Shown here: piece after piece, positions 24,843 to 32,476 of the stretch
Layout: each line of letters starts with the position of its first letter
Position numbering within the stretch: the first letter of the stretch is position 1
Source of the DNA: a virus
Virus record (IMG/VR): IMGVR_UViG_3300032291_004309
Span: 1 to 37,498 of that record
DNA: 37,498 nucleotides
Direction: 5' to 3' (one strand)
Notes under the pieces: generated by a model
What the model was told of the DNA's origin: nothing
The model's database searches: none
What the model saw: only the letters and a program-made list of their open reading frames with translations
Program-made: the position numbers and the translations under genes

Positions 24843-25577
24843 ATGATACCGAAAATTATATGGCAAACTCACAGTTACTTACTTGAAGATCTTCCGCTTT
24901 TTGCAAAAGCTCCTATGCTATCCTGGATTGAGCAAAATAAAGATTATACTCATAATTATGTAAATCATTTTGAGAAAGAATCTTTTGTATATAATACTTT
25001 TGGAGAAGATTGGCTTAACCTCTATAAGCAATGCCAATCGCCAGTTTTTCAAGCTGATATGTGGAGAGTTTTATGCCTGTACGAATATGGTGGTATATAT
25101 GCGGATATCGACACGCTTTGTCTTGAGAGTATTAATTCTTTTATTGATTTAAGTAAAGATTTTGTTTGTGAAGCTGGTTTTCCTAAGACACATGGTTGGA
25201 TAAATACTTCAATTTTTGCTACTAAACCAAAAGGAAAATTTATAACAGATTTAAAAAATTTAATATACGAAAGATGTAAAGCTAAAAATGGGGGGCCAAT
25301 AACCATTGAAGAATGTGGCCCATTAGCTTTTAGCTTGTTGATGGACAGATATATTGATAGTGGGTGTGATATGTCCGACATTTCATTATGCGGTCATAAT
25401 TTTGTAAAAGATAATAAAGAACCAGTTCTTCAAATATTTGGTTCTGTTACCTGGAATGATGTTAAAGAAGGATTTAATTTTTCTTATCTTAATGATATAT
25501 ATAGCAACTTTGCAAAAAATTCAAAAACAGATATTAAAATATATACAAAAAAAAGCCATGGTGGCTGGAGTGCTTGA
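24843..25577 (+). CDS. GT32-like glycosyltransferase (OCH1/DXD sugar-binding type)
   Basis: 244 residues beginning IPKIIWQTHS, the signature start of the family. SPVFQADMWRVLCLYEYGGIYADIDTLCL (66-94) is the diagnostic block: the ADxxR helix and YGGIYADID with D88 and D90 as the DxD metal site. It transfers a sugar from a nucleotide donor. It overlaps the radical SAM gene by 20 bases. With the FdtA/FdtB-like genes 2-4 kb downstream it could use a 3-amino sugar, but the donor is unknown. Confidence 0.85.
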   Translation: MIPKIIWQTHSYLLEDLPLFAKAPMLSWIEQNKDYTHNYVNHFEKESFVYNTFGEDWLNLYKQCQSPVFQADMWRVLCLYEYGGIYADIDTLCLESINSFIDLSKDFVCEAGFPKTHGWINTSIFATKPKGKFITDLKNLIYERCKAKNGGPITIEECGPLAFSLLMDRYIDSGCDMSDISLCGHNFVKDNKEPVLQIFGSVTWNDVKEGFNFSYLNDIYSNFAKNSKTDIKIYTKKSHGGWSA

Positions 25578-26580
25578 TAAAAATATTCTTAAAAAATTAA
25601 AAACAAATAAAATAACTAATTTACAGATAGATCCTTTTGGCTATTGTAACGCAAAGTGTTGGTTTTGTCCCGTAGCATACAAAGCAATGCCCGCACATAC
25701 CGCAAAGCATATGAGCCCAGATTTATTTGAAAAAATAATTCAAAATATGGTATATGAAAAAGAAAAATTTAATGGAATTGTTTCTTCTAGTTTTAATCAT
25801 TTTTATACAGCGCATTATAATGAAGTGCTATTGTATAAATATTTGGAAGAAATGTTACACACCGCTCAAAAGTATAATTTAAAAACATCAATTTTATCTA
25901 ATGGAACAAATTTTACTGAAAGAAAAATTGAAATATTAAAAAAATATAAAAATACAATAGCTGGTGTATATTTAAATATACCAGCTTTTGAAGAAGATCT
26001 TTGGAAAGAAAGATCAGGAATAAAAAATAAATCATTTGAAGATTTAAGAAAAAATGTTTTAAATTTAATGAAAGCTTTTCCTGAAATGGTTAAAGAAAAA
26101 AAAATATGTGTAGGAGTTAATGTCCCTAATCAAGAGTCTATGGAAAGTTTAACTTTAGGAACAAATGCACCCATTATTGATATTTCTCGATACGGTGAAT
26201 CATTTAAACAAATAAAAATAGCTGAAAAAATGTTTGATGGTTTAACAATTTATTCTTCTCCAGAATTAACTGATCGATCTGGGTTTTTATCTAAAGAAAA
26301 AGTTATAGATAATAATAAACTTATACAAATAAATAAGTATTCAAAAAAAGAAATTACAGATTGCAACCTAGGAGAAAACGGGAGACTTTATGGTTGGGTG
26401 CATGTAAATGCGCTAGGAGAAACATTTATATGCTGCAATGACTATGACTACGATTATGTCTTCGGCTCATTGGTCGATAAAGAGTTGAGTGAAATCTGGT
26501 TTAGCGAAGAGCATACTAAAACAATTGCAAGGTCATTAAAAACAATGTGTAAAAAATGCTGCAATGCAGTGTGGGAATGA
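25558..26580 (+). CDS. Radical SAM enzyme with SPASM-like C-terminus
   Basis: 340 residues from ATG 25558, which overlaps the previous stop by 20 bases; the in-frame ATG at 25438 would overlap by 140 and is rejected. QIDPFGYCNAKCWFCPVA (23-40) carries the CxxxCxxC [4Fe-4S] cluster motif (C30, C34, C37). The C-terminus has CNLGENGRLYGW, then NALGETFICCNDYDYD, then FGSLVDKELSEIWFSE and CKKCC, the cysteine layout of a SPASM domain with auxiliary clusters. Such enzymes modify peptides (RiPP maturases, sulfatase activation) or small molecules. No obvious short precursor peptide lies next to it, except possibly one of the small genes of modules A and B. Confidence 0.8.
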   Translation: MVAGVLDKNILKKLKTNKITNLQIDPFGYCNAKCWFCPVAYKAMPAHTAKHMSPDLFEKIIQNMVYEKEKFNGIVSSSFNHFYTAHYNEVLLYKYLEEMLHTAQKYNLKTSILSNGTNFTERKIEILKKYKNTIAGVYLNIPAFEEDLWKERSGIKNKSFEDLRKNVLNLMKAFPEMVKEKKICVGVNVPNQESMESLTLGTNAPIIDISRYGESFKQIKIAEKMFDGLTIYSSPELTDRSGFLSKEKVIDNNKLIQINKYSKKEITDCNLGENGRLYGWVHVNALGETFICCNDYDYDYVFGSLVDKELSEIWFSEEHTKTIARSLKTMCKKCCNAVWE

Positions 26581-26586
26581 GTATAT

Positions 26587-26967
26587 ATGGCGTATGAATT
26601 ATTGGGTAAAAACCCAAAATCTTCTTTTGGCTTATGCATTAGATTGAACATTTGGAAATGGTATGAGCTAGTAAGGCTGTTAAGATATTTTAATATAATT
26701 TCTGAATCAGAAATTGCATTGTGGATGGCAAATGATCAGATTAAATTATCAGAAGAAGAAACTTTATTGTTATTACAAAACATAGAACTAAATCTTGATG
26801 TTAATTTTAATAATTTTGATGAGTTTATAATCAAACTATACGAAGAAGACATCCCCTATTCCCACATGCCGTGGCATAGAGAGGTGTGCTGTCCTATTTT
26901 AAATAGCTCAGACATTAAATATGTGCTATTATTTCTAGGTGACTGTGGTGGATTTGAGGTTAAGTAA
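26587..26967 (+). CDS. Unknown 126-residue protein
   Basis: Six bases after the radical SAM stop. The protein is helical, with an aromatic N-terminus (LNIWKWYELVRLLRYF) and a cysteine pair in a late segment (HMPWHREVCCPIL), then a hydrophobic strand (YVLLFLGDCGG). No family is recognised. It lies between the radical SAM enzyme and a 2OG oxygenase and is translated in the same run of overlapping genes, so it is probably a partner, carrier or substrate protein in that pathway. Confidence 0.55.
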   Translation: MAYELLGKNPKSSFGLCIRLNIWKWYELVRLLRYFNIISESEIALWMANDQIKLSEEETLLLLQNIELNLDVNFNNFDEFIIKLYEEDIPYSHMPWHREVCCPILNSSDIKYVLLFLGDCGGFEVK

Positions 26968-26969
26968 AA

Positions 26970-27734
26970 ATGAAAAAAATATATGAACCCAGAATTTCTG
27001 TTTTTACAGATTTTCTTCCAGAAGATGACTGGAAGATTATAGAAAAATATTGTAGAGATAACAAAGACAATTTTCCTTTTGTCGGTTACGATTCTCCAGT
27101 TAGATGGAAAATTGAAGCACATTCAAAAAATCCAGATTTAGAATATGTTAAATCATTTTTAATAAGTGAAGAAGAATATGAATTATACGTAAATGGTAAG
27201 ATACAAGAGCCGTACCCAAATGACACCAAACATGGAGACAACTATAATATTTCCATGGAAGTACTAGAGCCAAAAATAGATGAGAGCAAGAGTATAGAGG
27301 AAGATGTTCTTTTGTTAACGCATTACTCAAAATGGCCTAATGTGGAACTACAAAAAGCAAGTTACAACATACTATCGAAGTATTTAAATGATGTAGTTGA
27401 AATAGTTAAGGAGATCTATGAGGTAGACTGCTTTAGTGAAAGCGGCCCTTGGATAGCTTTAGCTAAAAAAGGTGGATACATGAACATGCATTGTGACGGA
27501 ACCTTTATTAGCAATAGGGATGCGACTACTCATTTTTCTTCAGTATATTATATAAATGATGACTATGACGGTGGCGAATTCAATATGCCAGTGATGGGGT
27601 TCAAGCTTAAACCTAAGGCAAATTCGCTTCTGATATTTACGCATTCTTCTCACGAAGATATGGCGCATGAAGTAACTCCAGTTATATCTGGTGATCGTTT
27701 TGTGTCACAAGGCTTCTTTGCAGTAAAGAAATGA
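26970..27734 (+). CDS. 2OG-Fe(II) oxygenase, prolyl 4-hydroxylase-like
   Basis: 254 residues, two bases after the preceding stop. YMNMHCDGTF (170-179) provides H174 and D176; H233 lies in DMAHEVTPV and R243 in SGDRFVSQGFF. SVYYINDDYDGGEFNMP (191-207) is the P4H core. The 160-residue N-terminal part is longer than that of the 16742 enzyme. It overlaps the aminotransferase start by four bases (ATGA). Confidence 0.85.
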   Translation: MKKIYEPRISVFTDFLPEDDWKIIEKYCRDNKDNFPFVGYDSPVRWKIEAHSKNPDLEYVKSFLISEEEYELYVNGKIQEPYPNDTKHGDNYNISMEVLEPKIDESKSIEEDVLLLTHYSKWPNVELQKASYNILSKYLNDVVEIVKEIYEVDCFSESGPWIALAKKGGYMNMHCDGTFISNRDATTHFSSVYYINDDYDGGEFNMPVMGFKLKPKANSLLIFTHSSHEDMAHEVTPVISGDRFVSQGFFAVKK

Positions 27735-28816
27735 TACCTGTAAATAATCCAAAATATAATATTTTATTATCAAAGAAAGATATTTTTAAATCTTTTAAAA
27801 AAGTAATAAAATCTGGCCGATACATACTCGGTGAGCAAGTTGCTCTATTCGAAAAGGAATTTGCAAGCTTTTGCGATGTACCCTACGCCGCAGCTGTCGG
27901 GAATGGCTGTGACGGGTTAGAGATTGCGCTTGTTGCAGTGGGGGTAGAGTGCGGGGATGAAGTAATAACGGTTGCAAATGCAGGTGGATATTCTTCGTTA
28001 GCGTGTCATGGAATCGGCGCAAAACCAATCTATGTAGATGTAGACGAAAATATGTTAATAGATTTAAACTTAGTTACATCTAAAATAACAAATAAAACAA
28101 AAGCTATTATAGTGACCCATCTGTACGGCCAATGTGTAAATGTAAAGTTTTTAAAAAAAATACTACCAGATTACATAAAGATCATAGAAGACTGTGCTCA
28201 GGCCCATGGTTCAAGCTTCAATGGAGATAAAGCTGGTTCAATGGGCGATTGTGGTGTATTTAGTTTTTATCCGACTAAGAATCTTGGAACCATTGGTGAC
28301 GCTGGAATTATAACAACTAAAAATGAAAAAATATATAAAAAAATTATAAACTTAAGAATGTACGGTTGGGGAGAAAAGTTTAAAATAGTTTTAAAAAATG
28401 GAAAGAATTCTAGAATGGACGAAATCCACGCAAGTATTCTTAGGGTCCTTTTAAGAAAATTAAATACAAACAATCAGATTAGAAAAAAAATAATACAAAT
28501 GTACAGAGACTCTGCACCATCAGCAAATTGGGTTGGCTCGTTGGATAATAATTGTCATCATATGTGCGTCCTCATTGAGGAGGATAGAGAGGCTTTGATC
28601 CAACACTTTAGAAAAAATAGCATAGATACAGATGTCCATTATCCGGTTCTTGACTATCTGCAGGAAATTTGGTATGATACTAGTGTCACTCTTGAAAAGA
28701 CAGAAGAATTTTCAAAAAAAGTATTAACAATACCCTTGTATGTGGGTTTATCAAAAAAAGAATTAAAAACTATTTGTAAGGCGCTACAAGAATTTTATGG
28801 AACCAAGATTAATTGA
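27731..28816 (+). CDS. DegT/DnrJ/EryC1 sugar aminotransferase, FdtB-like
   Basis: 361 residues, the usual family length. The PLP site is complete: IIEDCAQAHG (151-160, with D154 and Q157) and SFYPTKNLGTIGD (178-190) with K183 as the Schiff-base lysine. Substrate-side residues GNGCDGLEIAL (58-68) are typical. With the 3,4-ketoisomerase-like gene overlapping its 3' end by 20 bases, it probably aminates C-3 of a dTDP-3-oxo-6-deoxyhexose, as FdtB or QdtB does. The dTDP-glucose dehydratase and pyrophosphorylase are not in this window and would have to come from the host or elsewhere in the phage. Confidence 0.85.
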   Translation: MIPVNNPKYNILLSKKDIFKSFKKVIKSGRYILGEQVALFEKEFASFCDVPYAAAVGNGCDGLEIALVAVGVECGDEVITVANAGGYSSLACHGIGAKPIYVDVDENMLIDLNLVTSKITNKTKAIIVTHLYGQCVNVKFLKKILPDYIKIIEDCAQAHGSSFNGDKAGSMGDCGVFSFYPTKNLGTIGDAGIITTKNEKIYKKIINLRMYGWGEKFKIVLKNGKNSRMDEIHASILRVLLRKLNTNNQIRKKIIQMYRDSAPSANWVGSLDNNCHHMCVLIEEDREALIQHFRKNSIDTDVHYPVLDYLQEIWYDTSVTLEKTEEFSKKVLTIPLYVGLSKKELKTICKALQEFYGTKIN

Positions 28817-29192
28817 GTTTGAATCAATCATAGGAAACTGTGGCAGTCTGTCAATTGCTTCTGTTGAGTCAGGAATTCCATTTGCGCCTAAAAGAATATT
28901 TTTTGTTTACAATGTAGAAGGCTCAGATATAATAAGGGGTAGTCACGCACATAAAAAATGTGAGCAATTACTTGTGGCCTCAAACGGTGCTCTAAAAGTT
29001 GATTACGAAAACAAATTAAATAAAGGAAGTGTTATTTTAGATAGCCCAAGAATAGGGTTGTATCTTCCAAGTATGACTTGGTCTATCCAATATAATTATA
29101 CCTTTGGGTCTACGTTGACAGTATTGGCGTCAGAAGAGTATGATGAGTCCGATTATATAAGAAATTATCAGGAGTTTGTAAATTATGAATGA
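28797..29192 (+). CDS. dTDP-4-oxo-6-deoxyglucose 3,4-ketoisomerase, FdtA/QdtA-like cupin
   Basis: 131 residues, the standard length. RGSHAHKKCEQLLVASNGALKV (47-68) is the hallmark cupin strand pair with catalytic H50 and H52. It would move the keto group from C-4 to C-3, feeding the aminotransferase directly upstream. FdtA and QdtA differ only in C-4 stereochemistry, which I cannot resolve here. The start overlaps the aminotransferase gene by 20 bases and the stop overlaps the glycosyltransferase start by eight. Confidence 0.85.
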   Translation: MEPRLIEFESIIGNCGSLSIASVESGIPFAPKRIFFVYNVEGSDIIRGSHAHKKCEQLLVASNGALKVDYENKLNKGSVILDSPRIGLYLPSMTWSIQYNYTFGSTLTVLASEEYDESDYIRNYQEFVNYE

Positions 29193-30159
29193 CAATATAT
29201 TTGTTTTTGTTATAGCTTTTAACGAAGAAGAGTTGCTTCTAACGGTAGAAGATGCGTACGCAAAAGCACATGAGCCAGAAAAATTGTTTTTTGGCATATA
29301 CGAGCAAAGAACAGATTATGATTTTGTTGATCTAAGTTCATATAAAAATGTTAAAAAAGTAGAGTCTCAATATAAATATCCAAGAGGTACTGGCATAGCT
29401 AGAATGAATGCGTTTATGCTCAATAATGGCGAGCATTATTGCATGTATATTGATTCTCATACTTTGTTTAAGCAAGATTGGGACAAAACGGTTAAAGACC
29501 AGTTTAAAGAACTTAAAGAGCAGTATGATAAACCATTCATTAGCCATGTGGTGCAGGGTTGGCGTAGAGATAAAAATAATAACATAGAAATAATTGGGGT
29601 ATGGAACCCGAGTACGCTAATTCCAGTTTCCGTTAAAAGATATCAAGGCTTATATTATGAAATGTCATCAGAAACATTTGACTCAACTTTGAAATTTAAA
29701 GAACATTACCTTTGCTCTGGGATGTATGCTTTTGGTGAGATGCAAGCTTTTAAAGAATGCATGCCTGATCCAAGAACTTTTTTTTATGGAGAAGAACAAT
29801 TATTGTCGATAAGACTATCAACTAGAGGTTGGAGAATTTTTGCAACTAGCGAGGCTCCGCTGCTTTCCAAAGGTGTTACGATTAAAGATTGGGTAAAATC
29901 TGATTTTTGGAGAAGCATATCTAGAGACTTGGAATATCAGGCGCTATTTGAACATTCGGATTTAGAAATTCAAAATTACCCAGAAAAAGGTGCTTCATTT
30001 GAAATACTTTCAGGGGCTGAACTGGGTTATTGGGGTGCTCCAGATCAAGAATCATATGAAGAGTATATAGATAATTTAAATTTTGATTATAGAGATCTTA
30101 AAAAGATGTGGTATAATCAGAATAACGAAGGAGATAAAGATGCAATTGAATCAGTATGA
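29185..30159 (+). CDS. GlcNAc-transferase-like glycosyltransferase (PF11397 type)
   Basis: 324 residues. IFVFVIAFNEEELLLTVEDA (5-24) is the first strand and helix, RGTGIARMNAFML (67-79) the RG-x-(A/G)xAR region, and MYIDSHTLFKQDWD (87-100) the DxH metal-binding motif of this family, seen in Skp1 GlcNAc-transferase relatives. In that eukaryotic case the acceptor is a hydroxyproline, which is notable beside so many prolyl-hydroxylase-like genes. Ribosome site CAGGAG (29169-29174). Acceptor in the phage is unknown. Confidence 0.8.
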   Translation: MNDNIFVFVIAFNEEELLLTVEDAYAKAHEPEKLFFGIYEQRTDYDFVDLSSYKNVKKVESQYKYPRGTGIARMNAFMLNNGEHYCMYIDSHTLFKQDWDKTVKDQFKELKEQYDKPFISHVVQGWRRDKNNNIEIIGVWNPSTLIPVSVKRYQGLYYEMSSETFDSTLKFKEHYLCSGMYAFGEMQAFKECMPDPRTFFYGEEQLLSIRLSTRGWRIFATSEAPLLSKGVTIKDWVKSDFWRSISRDLEYQALFEHSDLEIQNYPEKGASFEILSGAELGYWGAPDQESYEEYIDNLNFDYRDLKKMWYNQNNEGDKDAIESV

Positions 30160-30349
30160 TTCCAAAAAAGCAAAAGACCAAGCTAAATCTTTTTTAGAAA
30201 AATCAATACTTACATTAAGTTTATTATTAAATGTAAATTATGAAAATTTAAATCAAGATTCAGAAAACCCATTTGATGAAAGTCTTCCGCAACACAACGC
30301 ATTTAAATGTCTCATTGATGAAATAATTTCTTACAAGAAACTGGCTTAA
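30140..30349 (+). CDS. Small helical protein, first gene of module B
   Basis: 69 residues from ATG 30140, with GAAGGAG at 30127-30133; the in-frame ATG at 30083 is deep in the previous gene. It starts within the glycosyltransferase gene (20-base overlap). AKDQAKSFLEKSILTLSLLL resembles the 52-residue protein at 19496. All-alpha; function unknown. Confidence 0.65.
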   Translation: MQLNQYDSKKAKDQAKSFLEKSILTLSLLLNVNYENLNQDSENPFDESLPQHNAFKCLIDEIISYKKLA

Positions 30350-30351
30350 CA

Positions 30352-30549
30352 ATGAGTGGCATAGGTGAGTCAAATGAGTTTAAAATTGAAGCAAGACAGG
30401 GAGAGTCTATAACTGATTTCCCGGATTGGGACAATGAAACAATAGAGTGGGATTCTGCTACTGGGATATATTACGTTGCAGGTAAGCCGGTTAGTATGTG
30501 CCAAGGCGTTGCGATGTTCAAAGAGGAGAAGGAAGATGAACAAATATAG
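30352..30549 (+). CDS. Small acidic protein, second gene of module B
   Basis: 65 residues, two bases after the previous stop. It is acidic, with tryptophans (DFPDWDNETIEWDSATGIYYV), then GKPVSMCQGVAMF and an acidic tail. The C-terminal part overlaps the start of the next gene by 14 bases. It occupies the place of the 68-residue protein at 19644. The GIYYV-GKPV pattern suggests a small beta hairpin. Function unknown. Confidence 0.6.
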   Translation: MSGIGESNEFKIEARQGESITDFPDWDNETIEWDSATGIYYVAGKPVSMCQGVAMFKEEKEDEQI

Positions 30550-30817
30550 AGCTCAAGAAGATTTAGAGCATCGATCCCAGCATCTAGCATCTTTTTTGTT
30601 TATTCTTGGAATTGAAGAAAATAAATTTGAATCAATTAAGATAGACGACGTAATAAACCTAATTAGGAATAGATACGTGTATAAGCATAGTGATCCAGAT
30701 TACAACATAGGGGTTCAGGAATATATTAAAAAACAAAATATTGTTTTAAATAGGGGAGTTAGAAGAGCTTGGTTTGATGTCCAGGTAGCTCTGCACGAGG
30801 TACAAAATGTCAAGTGA
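30536..30817 (+). CDS. Unknown protein, third gene of module B
   Basis: 93 residues from ATG 30536 (GGAGAAGGA upstream); an in-frame ATG at 30476 would overlap the previous gene by 74 bases and is rejected. Homologous to the protein at 19847: MNKYRAQEDLE against MKTYDAKKDLE, SIKIDDVINLIRN against SIDEIINSARN, and a final RRAW helix. Overlaps the next gene by 11 bases, exactly as in module A. Confidence 0.65.
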   Translation: MNKYRAQEDLEHRSQHLASFLFILGIEENKFESIKIDDVINLIRNRYVYKHSDPDYNIGVQEYIKKQNIVLNRGVRRAWFDVQVALHEVQNVK

Positions 30818-31547
30818 TAAAAGATATGAACCACAATTATCTTTTGATTTTACTAGTTGGGAATACGATTGGCGCACCTATGCTAACGAATCTACAAAAA
30901 AAGATGGGCCAGAATCAGTTGCAATTTCCGACTACTTATTTAAAACAATTGGTGTAGATAGAAGAAATATCGCTACTGGCGGAGCAAGCGACTACGAGTT
31001 TGTTATACATTACCCAAGACCAAGCTTAGCTGATTCGTACGGTCAATCTCAATGGATGCCGATACTACTCATCCAAATGCTAATGGATATTAGTAGGGGT
31101 AATCATATATTGGCGTTGTCTGGCGGTTTAGATAGATTTAGGCTAAAGCCTTTTCAGGATTTATATGGGTCTAATATATATATGTTGAATAATAAAAAAA
31201 CAGCAATGTATGAAAAATTTCAAAAAGAAAATACTCCAATAGACTATAGTGTTGTTAGCCATCAAGATTTAGAAAAAGACAACTGCAATAGTTATATGTT
31301 TGACATGATTGTTGGGTGGTCACAGGATATGGAAAATCCTTTTATACCTGTAGACTTTTATCTTGATAGATTAAATAAAGGCGGAATTTTGGTAATTCAA
31401 AATTCATCAGATAGCATTTTTCTTTATCAAAACGACACTCAAGCATCTCCTGTTTGGCAATACCATAGTGAAATAAAATCAAGAAAAGACTGCAATATGT
31501 ATCACATACCTCTATTTTATGGGGTTACAGTTGTCGTTAAACAGTAA
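30807..31547 (+). CDS. Degenerate methyltransferase-fold protein, module B
   Basis: 246 residues. It is the counterpart of the protein at 20136: GVDRRNIATGGASDY against SIDKRKIAAG, MFDMIVGWSQDM then PVDFYLDRLNKGGILVIQ against the corresponding strand-helix-strand, and a final YHIPLFYGVTVVV strand. HILALSGGLDRF (about 106-117) sits where a methyltransferase motif I would be but lacks GxGxG. A binding or altered catalytic role is possible. Confidence 0.6.
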   Translation: MSSDKRYEPQLSFDFTSWEYDWRTYANESTKKDGPESVAISDYLFKTIGVDRRNIATGGASDYEFVIHYPRPSLADSYGQSQWMPILLIQMLMDISRGNHILALSGGLDRFRLKPFQDLYGSNIYMLNNKKTAMYEKFQKENTPIDYSVVSHQDLEKDNCNSYMFDMIVGWSQDMENPFIPVDFYLDRLNKGGILVIQNSSDSIFLYQNDTQASPVWQYHSEIKSRKDCNMYHIPLFYGVTVVVKQ

Positions 31548-31551
31548 TACA

Positions 31552-31560
31552 TGATATAAT
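31552..31560 (+). promoter_or_regulatory. Extended -10 promoter for a leaderless gene
   Basis: TGATATAAT ends 6 bases before ATG 31567, so the transcript should begin at or next to the start codon. The gap, TGTTCT, has no ribosome-binding site and closely resembles the TGTTTTT gap before 13275. Confidence 0.6.
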
Positions 31561-31566
31561 TGTTCT

Positions 31567-31863
31567 ATGATTAATAAATGGAAAGCAACAGTGGTTAATC
31601 CACTTGGAACAGAAGCTTATAGTATAAGCATAGATAGTACTGGCGGTTTAATTACGGCTACAGCGTCGAGTGAAAAGGGAACTGTGCAGTTTACTCAGAC
31701 ACAGAGCCTGAGCACTTTGTTCGCTGCAGATATAGAAGCTCCAATGAAAACAAGATTAGAATTAGAATTTAGCACTATCGATTTCACAGTAAAAGATATG
31801 TCAGCTATTTTAAGGGTAGGAGATTTTTCCACTATGAAAGTAGATTTGGTCAGATATGAATAA
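31567..31863 (+). CDS. Small beta-rich protein of unknown function
   Basis: 98 residues. It alternates hydrophobic and polar residues throughout (WKATVVNPLG, AYSISIDSTGG, ITATASSEKG), consistent with one small beta-barrel or sandwich. The end overlaps the next gene by eight bases (ATGAATAA). Leaderless promoter directly upstream. No family recognised; possibly a virion-associated protein, but nothing proves it. Confidence 0.6.
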   Translation: MINKWKATVVNPLGTEAYSISIDSTGGLITATASSEKGTVQFTQTQSLSTLFAADIEAPMKTRLELEFSTIDFTVKDMSAILRVGDFSTMKVDLVRYE

Positions 31864-32476
31864 TTCAGCATATGACATTGAGCTGTTGTCAATTGACGGC
31901 TCATATAATATTATGGAATCAGTTAAGGGTAAATTAACCCTTGTAACAAACATAGCATCAAAACTAGGTTATGACCCTAAGTGTAGCGTAACTTTTTCCT
32001 ATGCAAGAACTTGTAAGTATTTATGGGAACTTGAATTCATTTATCAAAAATATAAAGATCAGGGTTTTAGTGTTGTTGGCGTACCATGTGATCAATTTGG
32101 TAAACAGGAACCAAAAGAAAATAATGAGATAGAAGCTTTTATAAAAGAAGCTTATCCTTTTGTAAGTTTTCCTATTTCTCAAAAAATAGAAGTTAACGGC
32201 AAAAATGAGCATCCACTTTATTCTTTCTTAAAGGGCCCAGAAAAAAGAGGTTACTCAGATACAACTGCAGATAGCAGTGATGCAGCTATGGAGGGCCAAA
32301 ACTTAGTTGGTCAAGCAATAGCAAGAATTCCTCACAGCTATGAGAAGTTTTTGTTAAGTCCTCAAGGGATGTTCATTACTAGATTTAATTGGCAAGATGG
32401 TCCGCTAGATGAAGAGCCTAGAGTTATGGGCGCTGGCTGGACTATCATGGAAGCAATAGAGGAGATGTTAGGATGA
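31856..32476 (+). CDS. Glutathione peroxidase-like protein with remodelled active site
   Basis: 206 residues. KGKLTLVTNIASKLGYDP (24-41) is the catalytic segment, but the family Cys after ASK is L37; C43 and C53 are nearby in an insert (about 42-56). FIYQKYKDQGFSVVGVPCDQFGKQEP (61-86) is an excellent match to the family's LYxxYxxxGFxVLGFPCNQFGxQEP. SYEKFLLSPQGMFITRF (161-177) is the late strand; the active-site Trp is absent. Retained C78 could act as a resolving or substitute Cys. It overlaps the next gene by four bases (ATGA), the first of four tandem oxygenases. Confidence 0.8.
   Translation: MNNSAYDIELLSIDGSYNIMESVKGKLTLVTNIASKLGYDPKCSVTFSYARTCKYLWELEFIYQKYKDQGFSVVGVPCDQFGKQEPKENNEIEAFIKEAYPFVSFPISQKIEVNGKNEHPLYSFLKGPEKRGYSDTTADSSDAAMEGQNLVGQAIARIPHSYEKFLLSPQGMFITRFNWQDGPLDEEPRVMGAGWTIMEAIEEMLG

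Noticed and set aside
25438-25557. Longer N-terminus for the radical SAM protein
   Set aside because: It would overlap the glycosyltransferase gene by 140 bases and its translation is low-complexity out-of-frame sequence; ATG 25558 is better.
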